Positions 52,498-61,887 of a stretch of 64,000 nucleotides of DNA are shown piece by piece (within the stretch, counting starts at the first letter, position 1; each line of letters opens with the position of its first letter). This DNA comes from Bombella saccharophila (lineage in GTDB: Bacteria; Pseudomonadota; Alphaproteobacteria; Acetobacterales; Acetobacteraceae). The notes below the pieces were generated by a model. It searched no databases, was not told the DNA's origin, and saw only the letters and a program-made list of their open reading frames with translations. The DNA lies in assembly GCF_026385475.1 (NCBI RefSeq), contig NZ_JANIDW010000002.1, positions 124,001 to 188,000 on the forward strand, in the 5' to 3' direction. The translations under genes were made by a program, and so were the position numbers.

Positions 52498-54014
52498 TGA
52501 CAGAGCAAAAGGATCAATCCACCCAAGACACTCACAAGAAGGAGCGTATCTTACAAGATATTGCCATGTTACGCCCTGCCTCTTCATCCTCGGAGTTATT
52601 AGTAGCGGGGGGCACGGTTTCTACTATGGGCGAAGAAGGTGCAGCAGAGCCGATTCAGTCTGATAAGGCGTCCTCTGCCTCTACGACGGACCATCATGTA
52701 AAAGACGATGATATTGAGCGCATCCCTGGTGCTATATTCCCTGCCCCAGCGACTATACTTACGCAGGAAGGGCCACATGGGCTGCGTTATGACTTTAATC
52801 TAGGGATACGCGTTAAGCTTCCAGAAGGGGAGCAATGGCGGCTACGCTTTTGGGACGGGCAGACTGATACATGCCTTTATGACCAGAAGAAGGGCGGGGA
52901 GGTGATATATTCCCGCAAGAAATACTTTCTCCAAGGTGTGATAGAGCTTTTTGAGGATGAAAAGCTCATCTGGACGCATCATTATAATGCGCGGGGGAAG
53001 AAGGTCGCCATTATCATGCCTGCGGGGACATTGGGCGACCCCCTTGGGTGGATGCCCTATGCAGAGCGTTTTAGCCAAGTGCATGGCTGTACGCTCACCG
53101 TTGTGGTGAGTGAAATGATCCGCGATCTCATGGCACCGGTTTATCCAGAAATTCGCTTCATGGTGGATAAAGAGTTTGGTGCTGTGCGTGATGAGTTTTA
53201 CGCCACGTATTATCTCGGGCTTTTCTTCCATGATGAGGATCAGGAATGGCAACCGCGGGATTTCCGCGCGGTGGGGTTGCATCGGACGGCAGGATGGATT
53301 TTGGGTGTGGACCCGACCGAGAGCCGCCCGAGAGTGGCGATTGAGAAACCTGATACCCGCCCGATAGAGGAACCTTATGTTGTTGTTGCGGTACAGGCCT
53401 CTTGCGCGTGTAAAATGTGGCATCACCCTATTGGGTGGTTAGATACGGTAAAATACCTCAAAAAGATGGGGTATCGTGTTATTTGTATCGATAAAGACCC
53501 TGTGGTTGGGATGGGTTGTTATTGGAACGCCCTGCCTCATGGTGTGGAGGATGAAACAGGCGAGCGTCCCCTGGCAGAGCGTGCGCGTTGGTTAAAACAT
53601 GCAGAGTTCTTTGTGGGGTTATCTTCTGGTCTATCTTGGTTAGCATGGGCGGTTGAGACGCCTGTTGTGATGATTAGCGGTTTTACAGACCCGATGAATG
53701 AGTTCACTACGCCGTATCGGGTCTTTAGTACGCATGGTTGTAATAGCTGTTGGCATGATGTTCGCACGCCTTTTCAGCATAATGATTATCTCTTTTGCCC
53801 CCGTCATAAAGGGACAGACCGCGCTTTTGAATGTACGCGCATCATCGGGACAGCGTATGTGATTGATACGATTAAGCGTCTCTGCCGGGACCACGGCTAT
53901 GTTCCACCGGCCGTTGCGGCAGGGGAGCCTTGGCCTGATGATAAAGAGCGTGCCGAGGGCGCGACCAAACAGGAGGGTTACGAGCATCGGCATGAGGTCT
54001 ATTGGACGCTCTAA
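52497..54014 (+). CDS. Autotransporter O-heptosyltransferase-like glycosyltransferase (TibC/AAH family), copy 2
   Basis: 505 residues, a diverged tandem copy of the previous gene sharing one base with its stop (TAATGA). An extra N-terminal 80 residues are low-complexity Ser/Thr/Glu-rich and probably disordered. The enzyme starts at GLRYDFNLGIRVKLPEG. AGTLGDPLGWMPYA holds Asp181; GLHRTAGWILGVDP, HPIGWLDTVKYLKKMGYR, DETGERPLAERARWLKH and SSGLSWLAWAVETPVVMISG follow. Cys415, Cys418, Cys434 and Cys446 keep exactly the spacing of copy 1. A charged C-terminal tail ends in YWTL. Two non-identical copies imply two acceptors, two steps, or a heterocomplex. Confidence 0.88.
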   Translation: MTEQKDQSTQDTHKKERILQDIAMLRPASSSSELLVAGGTVSTMGEEGAAEPIQSDKASSASTTDHHVKDDDIERIPGAIFPAPATILTQEGPHGLRYDFNLGIRVKLPEGEQWRLRFWDGQTDTCLYDQKKGGEVIYSRKKYFLQGVIELFEDEKLIWTHHYNARGKKVAIIMPAGTLGDPLGWMPYAERFSQVHGCTLTVVVSEMIRDLMAPVYPEIRFMVDKEFGAVRDEFYATYYLGLFFHDEDQEWQPRDFRAVGLHRTAGWILGVDPTESRPRVAIEKPDTRPIEEPYVVVAVQASCACKMWHHPIGWLDTVKYLKKMGYRVICIDKDPVVGMGCYWNALPHGVEDETGERPLAERARWLKHAEFFVGLSSGLSWLAWAVETPVVMISGFTDPMNEFTTPYRVFSTHGCNSCWHDVRTPFQHNDYLFCPRHKGTDRAFECTRIIGTAYVIDTIKRLCRDHGYVPPAVAAGEPWPDDKERAEGATKQEGYEHRHEVYWTL

Positions 54015-54020
54015 GAGCAT

Positions 54021-54098
54021 GAGGGAACCTTGACGTCCCTTACTCTGGGGGACGTGCCTTTCTAAGGGTAGGCTGCTAGAAGGGGGAAAGGTTCCTTC
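54021..54098 (+). ncRNA. Predicted three-way-junction RNA structure
   Basis: Three nested stems can be drawn. P1 is 54021-54031 with 54088-54098 (11 pairs, one GU). P2 is 54033-54039 with 54049-54055 (7 pairs). P3 is 54057-54064 with 54077-54084 (8 pairs, one GU). Few bases are left unpaired at the junction. It lies after the PKS operon and 20 bases before trhO. Only a weak T-rich stretch follows P1, so it may be a terminator-like end, a processed small RNA or a leader element of trhO. I recognise no known riboswitch class. Confidence 0.5.
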
Positions 54099-54117
54099 TT
54101 TGCGAGATGGGTGACTA

Positions 54118-55062
54118 ATGACAGAAACATCTTTGCCGGTTTGTGTAGCCGCGCTTTATCATTTTACAGCCTTTGATAATCATGAGGCTCTCCGCCAACC
54201 GCTATTGGATATGTGCCAGCGGGAGGGGGTAAAGGGCAGCCTCCTTTTGGCCCGTGAGGGGATTAACGGTACGATTGCCGGCTCTGATGCTGGGATTGAT
54301 GCAGTATTGGCCCATATTAATAACCTGCCCGGCTGTGCGGGGTTTGATTATAAAAAATCCCGCGCCAAGACGATGCCTTTTTTGCGGATGAAAGTCCGGT
54401 TGAAGAAAGAAATCGTCACAATGGGGCAGCCTGATATTGACCCGCTCGTCTGCGTTGGGCGGTATGTTGAGCCAAAGGATTGGAACGCCCTTATCTCCGA
54501 CCCTGATACGGTGGTGATGGATACACGCAATGATTATGAGGTAGCGATTGGGACCTTCCGCGGGGCGGTGGACCCGGACCTCAAAACCTTCCGTGCGTTT
54601 CCAGAATGGTTCCGTAAGTGGCGCAAGGAGGTAGAGGCCCAAGGCCGCACACCTAAAATTGCGATGTTCTGCACGGGGGGCATACGCTGTGAAAAATCCA
54701 CCGCCTTTGCGCGGCAAGAAGGGGTGGAGGATGTGTATCACCTCAAAGGTGGCATTTTAAAATATCTAGAGGAAATCCCAGAGGAGGAAAGCCTGTGGGA
54801 GGGTGAATGTTTCGTCTTTGACCAACGTGTGTCTGTTGGGCATGGGTTAAAGCTGGGCCAATATGACCTTTGCCATGCATGCCGCGCACCTATTAGTGCA
54901 GAGGATAAGCAGTCCCCTCATTATGAGGAGGGGGTAAGTTGCCCTCATTGCTATAACCAACGCACAGAGGCCCAACGGCATCGTTACCGTGAGCGGCAAC
55001 GCCAAGCCGCTCTGGCAGAAAAACGCGGCCAGACCCATCTTGGTGATGGCGCGCAGGGGTAA
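54118..55062 (+). CDS. trhO: tRNA uridine(34) hydroxylase (rhodanese-domain protein)
   Basis: 314 residues, the TrhO/YceA family, which makes 5-hydroxyuridine at tRNA wobble position 34 using oxygen. The N-terminal acylphosphatase-like domain contains [15 protein letters not shown] and [12 protein letters not shown]. The rhodanese domain holds [10 protein letters not shown] and the active-site loop [13 protein letters not shown]. The C-terminal CHACRAPI and CPHCYNQR cysteines form the usual zinc-type element. Start ATG at 54118 after GAGATGGG. A structured RNA lies in the leader and a strong terminator follows. Confidence 0.94.
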   Translation: MTETSLPVCVAALYHFTAFDNHEALRQPLLDMCQREGVKGSLLLAREGINGTIAGSDAGIDAVLAHINNLPGCAGFDYKKSRAKTMPFLRMKVRLKKEIVTMGQPDIDPLVCVGRYVEPKDWNALISDPDTVVMDTRNDYEVAIGTFRGAVDPDLKTFRAFPEWFRKWRKEVEAQGRTPKIAMFCTGGIRCEKSTAFARQEGVEDVYHLKGGILKYLEEIPEEESLWEGECFVFDQRVSVGHGLKLGQYDLCHACRAPISAEDKQSPHYEEGVSCPHCYNQRTEAQRHRYRERQRQAALAEKRGQTHLGDGAQG

Positions 55063-55082
55063 GGCCCTTTCCCTTCACAAAG

Positions 55083-55122
55083 AAAGGCGTCCCCCTGCAT
55101 TGTGGAGACGCCTTTTGTTTTT
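55083..55122. terminator. Intrinsic terminator between convergent trhO and copper receptor genes
   Basis: AAAGGCGTC (55083-55091) pairs with GACGCCTTT (55107-55115) and is followed by TGTTTTT. The complementary A-rich left side could serve the minus-strand receptor gene too. Confidence 0.85.
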
Positions 55123-57382
55123 AGAAATGCTCCCGTAGGGTCAGATTAACAGAGCGGCCCATGCCTAACACAGGGCCGGGTGGACTGCCTGCGGTGCTGA
55201 CAGCACGGCCACCAAGGGGGAGGGCGTAGCGTTGGTTCAGCAAGTTATCGAGGCTTACATCAAGCTGTAGATATTTGGACCAATGATACCCTGCTCCCAG
55301 ATTCAGCAGCGCGTAGCCGGGGGTGCGGGGCTCATTACGCACCCAATCGACTGTATGCTTAGCTTTGACAAGAACAATCTCGGCCATGCCGTGCCAGGGG
55401 CCAAAATGCTCATGGAGGCGGATGCTCCCATTAAGCGGCATTTGTTGATAAAGGCCGGAATGGGTTTTGAAGTCCTGCCCCTTTACCCAATTCAGCTGGG
55501 TGGAAATCTCCCCCGTGCCCCATTTATCGCCATCCCATAAGGTGGCGCGGCCAGAAGCGTTAATGCCGTAGCTTTGGGCATTATGATTCTCAAATTGTAA
55601 GAGGTTAAACCCGCGGGAGAGGGCCCCAATCCGCACGACATTAATGTAATTATGCGTATAGGTATAAAAGGGTTGGACCATTGCCTCCCATTGATGATCC
55701 GCCGCATCATGGAGGCGGAAGGTAATGCTCGCTGTATTAGCGACTTCTGGCTTGAGGTTGAGATTGCCGACATAGCCATTGCCATCGCCAAACCAGTTAA
55801 TCATCCGCGCGGTCATGCTTTCCCGGCTCCAGCCATAGCGTTCATAGAGGTTGGGGGAACGTGTTTTGCGAGCATAGCCGCCTTCGATATTCAGATAGGC
55901 GTTGGCTTTATAACGTAGTAAGGCCGTGACATCGAAATTATCATCCGTCCGGCCCCGGCGCGCTTTGTTGAAGGCACGGGCGGCCTCTTGGTTGGTGCTG
56001 CCCATACTCATACCACTCATGCCCATGTTGGACATATCCATACCGGCCATGCCGCCCATACCCATCATGCTTCCCCCCATATTCATCCCCATATCACTCA
56101 TGGAGGAGAGGCCCTGATAAGGGGAGACTGTGCCAGTATTCATCATGATGACATCGCTACGCATCCCAAGCTCGCTAGACCAGCGCGGGGACCATTGAGC
56201 ATCCCATTGGATGAAATGGCCAAGATGGTCGCGATGGGCGTGGTTAAGGCTATGGAAGGCCTCTGGCCCCATCATCATGCTGCCCTCTAAAGGGGGCCAC
56301 CAATCATTAAGGCCATCATGGCTAAACGCGCTGCCTAGTTTAAGTTGATGGCTCCGGCTCAAGGGGAGGGTGGCTACAAGGCTATAACCGGCTGTGCGTC
56401 CATCACTATTCATCGGCATACCGGTGGTAGCACTATGGCCGCCTTTATCGGCTAGCATATTCATGGCGTGGGTCACATGTTGCCAATAGCCACGAGCCTC
56501 TAACGTACCCCAGTTGAATGTTCCTAGATATTTGCCATTAACGAAGGTGGAGCGGTTATTTGTTTCATCCATATATTGGTTGGGGAAGCCCTCATAAGGG
56601 GTATTTTGTTGCCCAAATGTGAGGCTAAAGAGGTGGTTCTTTAGCTTTAGCCCTGCTGTGACATCATGGTTGAAGCTGAGATAATTGGAGGATAAAACCC
56701 GCCCGCCGCGTCCCCCGGCGGTATAATCGCTCGCATGGGTGTAGGAGCCACTATAGCGAAGGCTGAGCATATCGTTCGCAATAGTGAGGGAGCCCCCTGC
56801 GCCAGAGCCGCCGCCATTACTGCGCCAATCTTCTCGTCCATCACCGGTGATGAGGACTTTGCCCTCTTTGGCAAATTGTGGGTCTTTGCGCTCCACAGAG
56901 ATGGTCCCACCGGTGCTATCACCGCCGAGGCTAACAGGGGTGATCCCCGCAATCGCAACGCTATGGGCGACTTCATCGAGGCTGATTTGAGAGAGGGCGG
57001 GGTTCATATGGTTAGGGCAATCGGCCATAAGGGGCATGCCATCCACAAAGGTGGCGACCCGGTCATCGGCCATACCATTTAAGACGGGGAGGCTGGCAAT
57101 CCCACCCGTTTTATAGCTGCTAAAACCCGGTACATCGCGGAATAACGCTGCGGTGTCCGCGGCCTGTGTGAAAGGCCGCCGCGTGCCTATCACGCTGATT
57201 TGCTCCACCGGGTGGGGGATGGGCGTGGCGGAGGCTACGGCATCAGATGTGGATGTGGGCAGCGTATTTTGAGGGGGTGTTTGGGCGAGAAGGGGCGTAA
57301 GCGGTAAAGCAAAACCACCCAGCACTAAGAGACGGCGCGTTAGGCCCCGCCCCAGACGATATGAGGGGAAAAACAAAATCAA
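55121..57382 (-). CDS. TonB-dependent copper receptor (OprC/NosA-like) with Met-rich loop
   Basis: 753 residues. Signal peptide to LLAQ, plug domain (about 60-185) with VEQISVIGTRR and the copper-receptor block DGMPLMADCPNHMNP, then a 22-strand barrel ending TLREHF. An extracellular loop at about residues 425-461 holds 14 methionines in some 36 residues (MSDMGMNMGG, MAGMDMSNMGM), expected to bind Cu(I). The start appears to be TTG at 57382 with AGGATGG close by; no ATG exists before the plug, so the N-terminus is uncertain. Located after a His-rich DUF2946-like gene, the common partner of such receptors. Confidence 0.87.
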   Translation of the reverse strand: MILFFPSYRLGRGLTRRLLVLGGFALPLTPLLAQTPPQNTLPTSTSDAVASATPIPHPVEQISVIGTRRPFTQAADTAALFRDVPGFSSYKTGGIASLPVLNGMADDRVATFVDGMPLMADCPNHMNPALSQISLDEVAHSVAIAGITPVSLGGDSTGGTISVERKDPQFAKEGKVLITGDGREDWRSNGGGSGAGGSLTIANDMLSLRYSGSYTHASDYTAGGRGGRVLSSNYLSFNHDVTAGLKLKNHLFSLTFGQQNTPYEGFPNQYMDETNNRSTFVNGKYLGTFNWGTLEARGYWQHVTHAMNMLADKGGHSATTGMPMNSDGRTAGYSLVATLPLSRSHQLKLGSAFSHDGLNDWWPPLEGSMMMGPEAFHSLNHAHRDHLGHFIQWDAQWSPRWSSELGMRSDVIMMNTGTVSPYQGLSSMSDMGMNMGGSMMGMGGMAGMDMSNMGMSGMSMGSTNQEAARAFNKARRGRTDDNFDVTALLRYKANAYLNIEGGYARKTRSPNLYERYGWSRESMTARMINWFGDGNGYVGNLNLKPEVANTASITFRLHDAADHQWEAMVQPFYTYTHNYINVVRIGALSRGFNLLQFENHNAQSYGINASGRATLWDGDKWGTGEISTQLNWVKGQDFKTHSGLYQQMPLNGSIRLHEHFGPWHGMAEIVLVKAKHTVDWVRNEPRTPGYALLNLGAGYHWSKYLQLDVSLDNLLNQRYALPLGGRAVSTAGSPPGPVLGMGRSVNLTLREHF

Positions 57383-57440
57383 TCCATCCTGAAAACAACA
57401 TGCAGAAAAGGCCGACGCACAGCCTTTTAAGCTGGCTCGG

Positions 57441-57944
57441 TCAGGCGAATGTTTGGTTTAGAAAGAGGCGAGGCGGCCCACGGCTTGGCGGGCGTTGGCG
57501 TGTGGGTTCTGGTGGGGCTTGTGCGGGGGGACTCGCCTGCCAAAGCTGCCGGGAAAGCCGGATGCAACTTAACAGCACGAATAGGCTGGTAAGGGTAAAG
57601 AGGATGTGCCCTAAAAGCGGGCAAAGGGGGCAGTCCACCCCGTGATGATGGCCCCCATGATGGGTCATTTTATCATGCTGGGCTGTGTGATGAGGAGTAG
57701 TCATCCCCATAGCGTCATGCATGGTAGGACCAGCGTGAGGCTCTGGGCATGAGGGGGCAGGGCCTGCTGGCTCTGGCGGCGGTGCGGGTGCAATATCGAG
57801 ATGCGTTAGACGTAAAATAGCCGCTCTGGGGCTTTCCTCTGGTAAGCTCGTAGCTGTGAGGAGGAGTTGCCCACTAAATGCTACGAGCATGATGAGCATC
57901 ATCAAGCCGCGTAATATGTGGCGTTGTAAGAGAGTGGCCCTCAT
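57441..57944 (-). CDS. DUF2946-like His-rich membrane protein
   Basis: 167 residues from the ATG at 57944, which comes four bases after the SMR stop; the frame runs back to a TTG at 58007. One N-terminal hydrophobic segment (GLMMLIMLVAFSGQLLLTA), a Pro-rich linker, a His/Met cluster (PHHTAQHDKMTHHGGHHHG), then VDCPLCPLLG and a second hydrophobic segment. The His cluster next to a CPLC pair is the DUF2946 pattern and suggests copper binding at the periplasmic face. The basic Pro-rich tail is unusual. It sits 58 bases before the copper receptor. Confidence 0.7.
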   Translation of the reverse strand: MRATLLQRHILRGLMMLIMLVAFSGQLLLTATSLPEESPRAAILRLTHLDIAPAPPPEPAGPAPSCPEPHAGPTMHDAMGMTTPHHTAQHDKMTHHGGHHHGVDCPLCPLLGHILFTLTSLFVLLSCIRLSRQLWQASPPAQAPPEPTRQRPPSRGPPRLFLNQTFA

Positions 57945-57948
57945 AGCG

Positions 57949-58287
57949 TTAGTGCCGTACCCCGCCAGAGAGGCAGGCGAGTAACGTGCCAAGCATGATG
58001 AGCCCAACCCCTAGATAAGCGGTGAGGTTTAAGGGCTGGCGGAAGACAGTCAGCCCGATAACCACAATGCAGACAATCCCCACCCCGCACCATACCGCAT
58101 AAGCAATGCCGAGGGGGATGCATTTTAGGGCTTGGGCCAAGCAGAAAAAGGCCGCCCCATAAAAGAGGAGCGCGCCTATGGTCGGTAGGGGCTTGCGAAA
58201 CCCGTTAGAGATATTAAGCAGGCTGGTAGCCATAACCTCTAACAAGATGGCCCCTAAGAGGAATAGCCAAGCAAAAAAGGGCGTCAT
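57949..58287 (-). CDS. Small multidrug resistance (SMR/EmrE-like) transporter
   Basis: 112 residues, four membrane helices. The first helix WLFLLGAILLEVMATSLLNIS has the proton- and drug-binding glutamate (Glu17). GFRKPLPTIGALLFYGAAFFCLAQALK and IPLGIAYAVWCGVGIV (GxG near the dimer contact) are typical of the QacE/EmrE branch rather than the guanidinium exporter branch, though the two are close. Starts 12 bases after the uvrA stop on the same strand and leads into the DUF2946-copper receptor genes. Confidence 0.88.
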   Translation of the reverse strand: MTPFFAWLFLLGAILLEVMATSLLNISNGFRKPLPTIGALLFYGAAFFCLAQALKCIPLGIAYAVWCGVGIVCIVVIGLTVFRQPLNLTAYLGVGLIMLGTLLACLSGGVRH

Positions 58288-58299
58288 AAGAGGTGCTTA

Positions 58300-61212
58300 T
58301 CAGTTTTTGCGTGGTTTGGCATCCTTCTTTGTATGAGAGGGCGGGCCTTTGGCAGCGAGCATCGGGGCGAGGAATCGCCCTGTATGGCTGGCTTTACAGG
58401 CGGCAATATCCTCCGGTGTGCCAGTGGCTACAACCTCGCCCCCGCCTACGCCGCCCTCTGGGCCAATATCAATGACCCAATCCGCTGTTTTGATGAGGTC
58501 CAGATTATGCTCAATAACCAGCACCGTATTGCCTTGCTCTACGAGTGCATGCAGGACGTTGAGGAGCTTATGCACATCCTCTGTATGCAGCCCAGTTGTG
58601 GGTTCATCCAGTACATAGAGGGTTCGGCCTGTAGCGCGGCGGGCGAGTTCTTTCGCGAGCTTTACACGCTGGGCCTCACCACCGGAGAGGGTGGTGGCTT
58701 GCTGGCCAAGGGCGACATAGCCTAGCCCCACTTGTTGAAGGATGGCGAGGCGGTCGGCAATGCGTGGTACCGCATTGAAGAAGGGCACAGCCTCATCCAC
58801 CGTCATGGCCAGAATATCGGCAATGGATTTACCTTTAAACTTAATCTCCAGCGTTTCCCGATTATAGCGCGCACCTTTGCAGCTATCGCAGGTTACGAAC
58901 ACATCCGGTAGGAAGTGCATCTCAATCTTCAATACACCATCACCTTGGCAAGCCTCGCAACGACCCCCTTTGACATTGAAGGAGAAACGCCCCGGCTTAT
59001 AACCCCGCGCTTTGGATTCTGGCAGTTCGGCAAACCAATCCCGAATAGGGGCAAAGAGGTCCGTATAAGTAGCAGGGTTGGAGCGGGGTGTGCGCCCGAT
59101 GGGGGATTGGTCAATCTCGATGATTTTATCGAGCTGCTCTGTGCCTTCTAGCCGTCCATAAGGGAGGGGGACGGCGGCCGATTTCATAATCTGCCGGGCT
59201 AGGCCTTTATAGAAGGTATCGGTAATGAGAGTGGATTTCCCACTGCCAGAGACCCCGGTGATGGCAATAAAGGTCCCTAAAGGGAACTTTACGCTGATAT
59301 TTTTGAGGTTATTACCCTTTGCCCCATGGATGCTTACCCAGCGTTTGCTTTTACGGCGGGTGGTGGGCACGGGGATGCCCCGGCGACCTGCGAGCCATGC
59401 GCCGGTGAGGCTATCGGGATTTTGGGCGACTTCTTCTGGCGTGCCATAAGCGATGACGCGCCCGCCTTGGGTCCCGGCCCCCGGCCCCATATCGATGAGG
59501 TAATCAGCTTGGCGGATGGCATCTTCATCATGCTCCACAACAAGGACGGTATTGCCGAGATTGCGCAGCCGCTCCAGCATGGTGAGTAAGCGGGCATTAT
59601 CGCGCTGATGCAGCCCGATGGAGGGTTCATCTAACACATAGAGGACGCCCGTTAGGCCGGAGCCAATTTGCGAAGCCAGCCGGATGCGCTGGCTCTCCCC
59701 ACCTGAGAGCGTGCCAGAGCTGCGGGAGAGGGTGAGATAATCTAGCCCCACACGGTCGAGGAAATGCAGCCGCTCGGTAATTTCTTTGAGAATGCGCCGT
59801 GCAATCTCGGCCCGCTGGGGGGTGAGGCTGGCCTCCACAGTCTTAAACCATGCAAGAGCTTCCTGAATGGTAAGCTCTGAGGCTTCGGCGATATTGCTGT
59901 TATTGACCTTCACACACAGGGCTTCTGGCCGCAATCGTGCCCCGTGGCAGGCAGGGCAGGGCATAGCGGATTGATATCGGCCAAGGGCCTCGCGCACATG
60001 GATGCTGCTGCTCTGGGCAAGGCGGCGTTGTAGATGGCTGATGATGCCCTCAAAGGGGCGGTGGATGGTGTGTGTTTTGCCCTTACCATCCTGATAAGGG
60101 ATGCTGACAGCCTCCGCCCCACCATGGAGAAGGAATTGGCGGGATGTCTCTTTCAGCTTGCTCCATGGTGTATCAAGAGTTTCCTCGCAATGGCGGGCGA
60201 GGGCGGCGAGGGTTTGGTCAAAGAGCGGGTCTTGTTCATTACGCCATGGTGCAATGGCGCCTTCTCGCAGGGTTAGGCTATCATCAGGGATGATGAGATT
60301 GGGGTCAAAATGCGTTTCTGTACCCAACCCATCACAGGTTGGGCAGGCCCCCATTGGCGCGTTGAAGGAGAAAAGGCGTGGCTCCACACTCTCTAGCATA
60401 AAGCCAGATTCTGGGCAGGAATAGCGGGAGGAGAAGGAGGCTTTAAGCGGCTCCCGCTCTTCCCCGCTGCGGAGGACTTCCTCAACAGAGGCCAAACCGT
60501 CTGAGAGTTCCAAAGCGGTTTCAAAACTATCGGCTAGTCGGGTTTCTATCCCCTCTTTTAGGACGATGCGATCGACCACAACATCGACATTATGGCGTGT
60601 TTTGCGGTTGAGCTTGGGGGCATCGGTGATTTCATAAAGTGTGCCATCAATCCGCACGCGCGCAAAGCCACGGCGGGTCAGCTCGGCGAGTTCTTTCGCA
60701 CAATCGCCTTTGCGGTCCCGCACGATGGGGGCGAGCAGCATAAGCCGCGTGCCCGCGGGCATGGCCATAACACGGTCCACCATTTGGCTGATGCTCTGCG
60801 CCTCAATCGGTAGGCCCGTAGTAGGGGAGTAAGGCACCCCCGCCCGCGCCCAGAGTAAGCGCATATAATCGTGAATCTCGGTGATGGTCCCAACGGTAGA
60901 GCGTGGATTGCGCGAGGTGGTTTTTTGCTCGATGGAAATAGCGGGGGACAGCCCCTCAATGGACTCTACATCTGGCTTGCCCATGAGCTCCAAAAATTGC
61001 CGCGCATAGGCAGAGAGGCTCTCCACATAACGGCGTTGGCCTTCGGCATAGATGGTATCAAAGGCGAGGGAGGATTTACCAGAGCCAGAAAGCCCCGTCA
61101 TGACCGTAAGCTTATCGCGTGGGATCGTGACGTTGACATTTTTTAGATTATGCGTGCGGGCACCACGGACAATGATATGGCTGGTGCCGGTAGGTGTGGG
61201 TGTGTCTGTCAC
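58300..61212 (-). CDS. uvrA: Excinuclease ABC subunit UvrA
   Basis: 970 residues. It recognises DNA lesions and loads UvrB in nucleotide excision repair. Two ABC modules are seen: Walker [15 protein letters not shown] and [10 protein letters not shown]; signatures [21 protein letters not shown] (first 20) and [20 protein letters not shown]; Walker [13 protein letters not shown] and [13 protein letters not shown]. Zinc-finger cysteines are [23 protein letters not shown] and CEACQGDG...CDSCKGARY. The start is GTG at 61212 with AGAGGA seven bases upstream. Divergent from ssb across 139 bases. Confidence 0.97.
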   Translation of the reverse strand: MTDTPTPTGTSHIIVRGARTHNLKNVNVTIPRDKLTVMTGLSGSGKSSLAFDTIYAEGQRRYVESLSAYARQFLELMGKPDVESIEGLSPAISIEQKTTSRNPRSTVGTITEIHDYMRLLWARAGVPYSPTTGLPIEAQSISQMVDRVMAMPAGTRLMLLAPIVRDRKGDCAKELAELTRRGFARVRIDGTLYEITDAPKLNRKTRHNVDVVVDRIVLKEGIETRLADSFETALELSDGLASVEEVLRSGEEREPLKASFSSRYSCPESGFMLESVEPRLFSFNAPMGACPTCDGLGTETHFDPNLIIPDDSLTLREGAIAPWRNEQDPLFDQTLAALARHCEETLDTPWSKLKETSRQFLLHGGAEAVSIPYQDGKGKTHTIHRPFEGIISHLQRRLAQSSSIHVREALGRYQSAMPCPACHGARLRPEALCVKVNNSNIAEASELTIQEALAWFKTVEASLTPQRAEIARRILKEITERLHFLDRVGLDYLTLSRSSGTLSGGESQRIRLASQIGSGLTGVLYVLDEPSIGLHQRDNARLLTMLERLRNLGNTVLVVEHDEDAIRQADYLIDMGPGAGTQGGRVIAYGTPEEVAQNPDSLTGAWLAGRRGIPVPTTRRKSKRWVSIHGAKGNNLKNISVKFPLGTFIAITGVSGSGKSTLITDTFYKGLARQIMKSAAVPLPYGRLEGTEQLDKIIEIDQSPIGRTPRSNPATYTDLFAPIRDWFAELPESKARGYKPGRFSFNVKGGRCEACQGDGVLKIEMHFLPDVFVTCDSCKGARYNRETLEIKFKGKSIADILAMTVDEAVPFFNAVPRIADRLAILQQVGLGYVALGQQATTLSGGEAQRVKLAKELARRATGRTLYVLDEPTTGLHTEDVHKLLNVLHALVEQGNTVLVIEHNLDLIKTADWVIDIGPEGGVGGGEVVATGTPEDIAACKASHTGRFLAPMLAAKGPPSHTKKDAKPRKN

Positions 61213-61351
61213 GCTATGTCCTCTTGATGGTCTTTATGGCAGGGTGGATGCATGGGCGATTGTTCTGTGCAATATAAGCAATAAGGGCACATGGTGCCAG
61301 AATCGAACCGTAAGAGTGCAAACAGCTTCTTAAGAGAGATGGGGATTATAC

Positions 61352-61885
61352 ATGGCTGGTAGTGTAAATAAGGTTATTCTCGTAGGTAATTTGGGGCGTG
61401 ACCCAGAGACGCGCAATACGCAGTCCGGCAGTAAGATTGTCAATCTCGCCATTGCGACTAGTGATACATGGAATGACCGTAATAGTGGTGAGCGGCGCGA
61501 GCGGACTGAATGGCACCGTGTTGTGATTTTTAATGAGCGCGTGGGGGAGGTTGCTGAGCGATATCTGCGGAAGGGCCGGAAAGTCTATATTGAGGGCGAA
61601 TTGCGTACGCGTAAATGGACGGACCAACAAGGGGTAGAGAAATACACGACCGAGGTGGTGATTGACCGCTTCCGTGGCAATCTTGTGTTGCTTGATGGCC
61701 AGCGCAGCGGTGGTGATGATAGTGGCTATAATGATGGCGGTTATAATGACGGGGGAAGCAATTTTGGGGGACAACAGGCCGGTCCTGCAAACCGTGGGGG
61801 CAATAATGGTGGTATGGGAGGCGGCAATGGCTGGGATAGCTCTGCTGGCCACGACCAAGGCTTGGATGATGAAATCCCCTTCTAA
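61352..61885 (+). CDS. ssb: Single-stranded DNA-binding protein
   Basis: 177 residues. OB-fold (about 1-112) with NKVILVGNLGRDPETR, GERRERTEWHRVVIF, LRKGRKVYIEGELRTRKW and YTTEVVIDRF. A Gly/Asn-rich flexible linker with a repeated YNDGG follows, then the acidic tip DDEIPF that recruits partner proteins. Binds ssDNA as a tetramer in replication and repair. Divergent from uvrA, a common arrangement in bacteria. Start ATG at 61352. Two bases separate it from the next gene. Confidence 0.97.
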   Translation: MAGSVNKVILVGNLGRDPETRNTQSGSKIVNLAIATSDTWNDRNSGERRERTEWHRVVIFNERVGEVAERYLRKGRKVYIEGELRTRKWTDQQGVEKYTTEVVIDRFRGNLVLLDGQRSGGDDSGYNDGGYNDGGSNFGGQQAGPANRGGNNGGMGGGNGWDSSAGHDQGLDDEIPF

Positions 61886-61887
61886 CT

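Noticed and set aside
41539-54014. Autotransporter adhesin substrate inside the PKS cluster
   Set aside because: All long frames were accounted for; none has strand-loop-strand repeats or a C-terminal beta domain.
61293-61310. tRNA-like 3' end on the minus strand (GGTTCGATTC then TGGCACCA) between uvrA and ssb
   Set aside because: Only about six bases separate the T-loop from CCA instead of the required T-stem and acceptor stem, and no anticodon or D arm can be folded upstream.
61213-61351. LexA/SOS box between uvrA and ssb
   Set aside because: GTTC and GAAC half-sites occur singly, but no GTTC-N7-GTTC (or reverse) pair with acceptable match was found.
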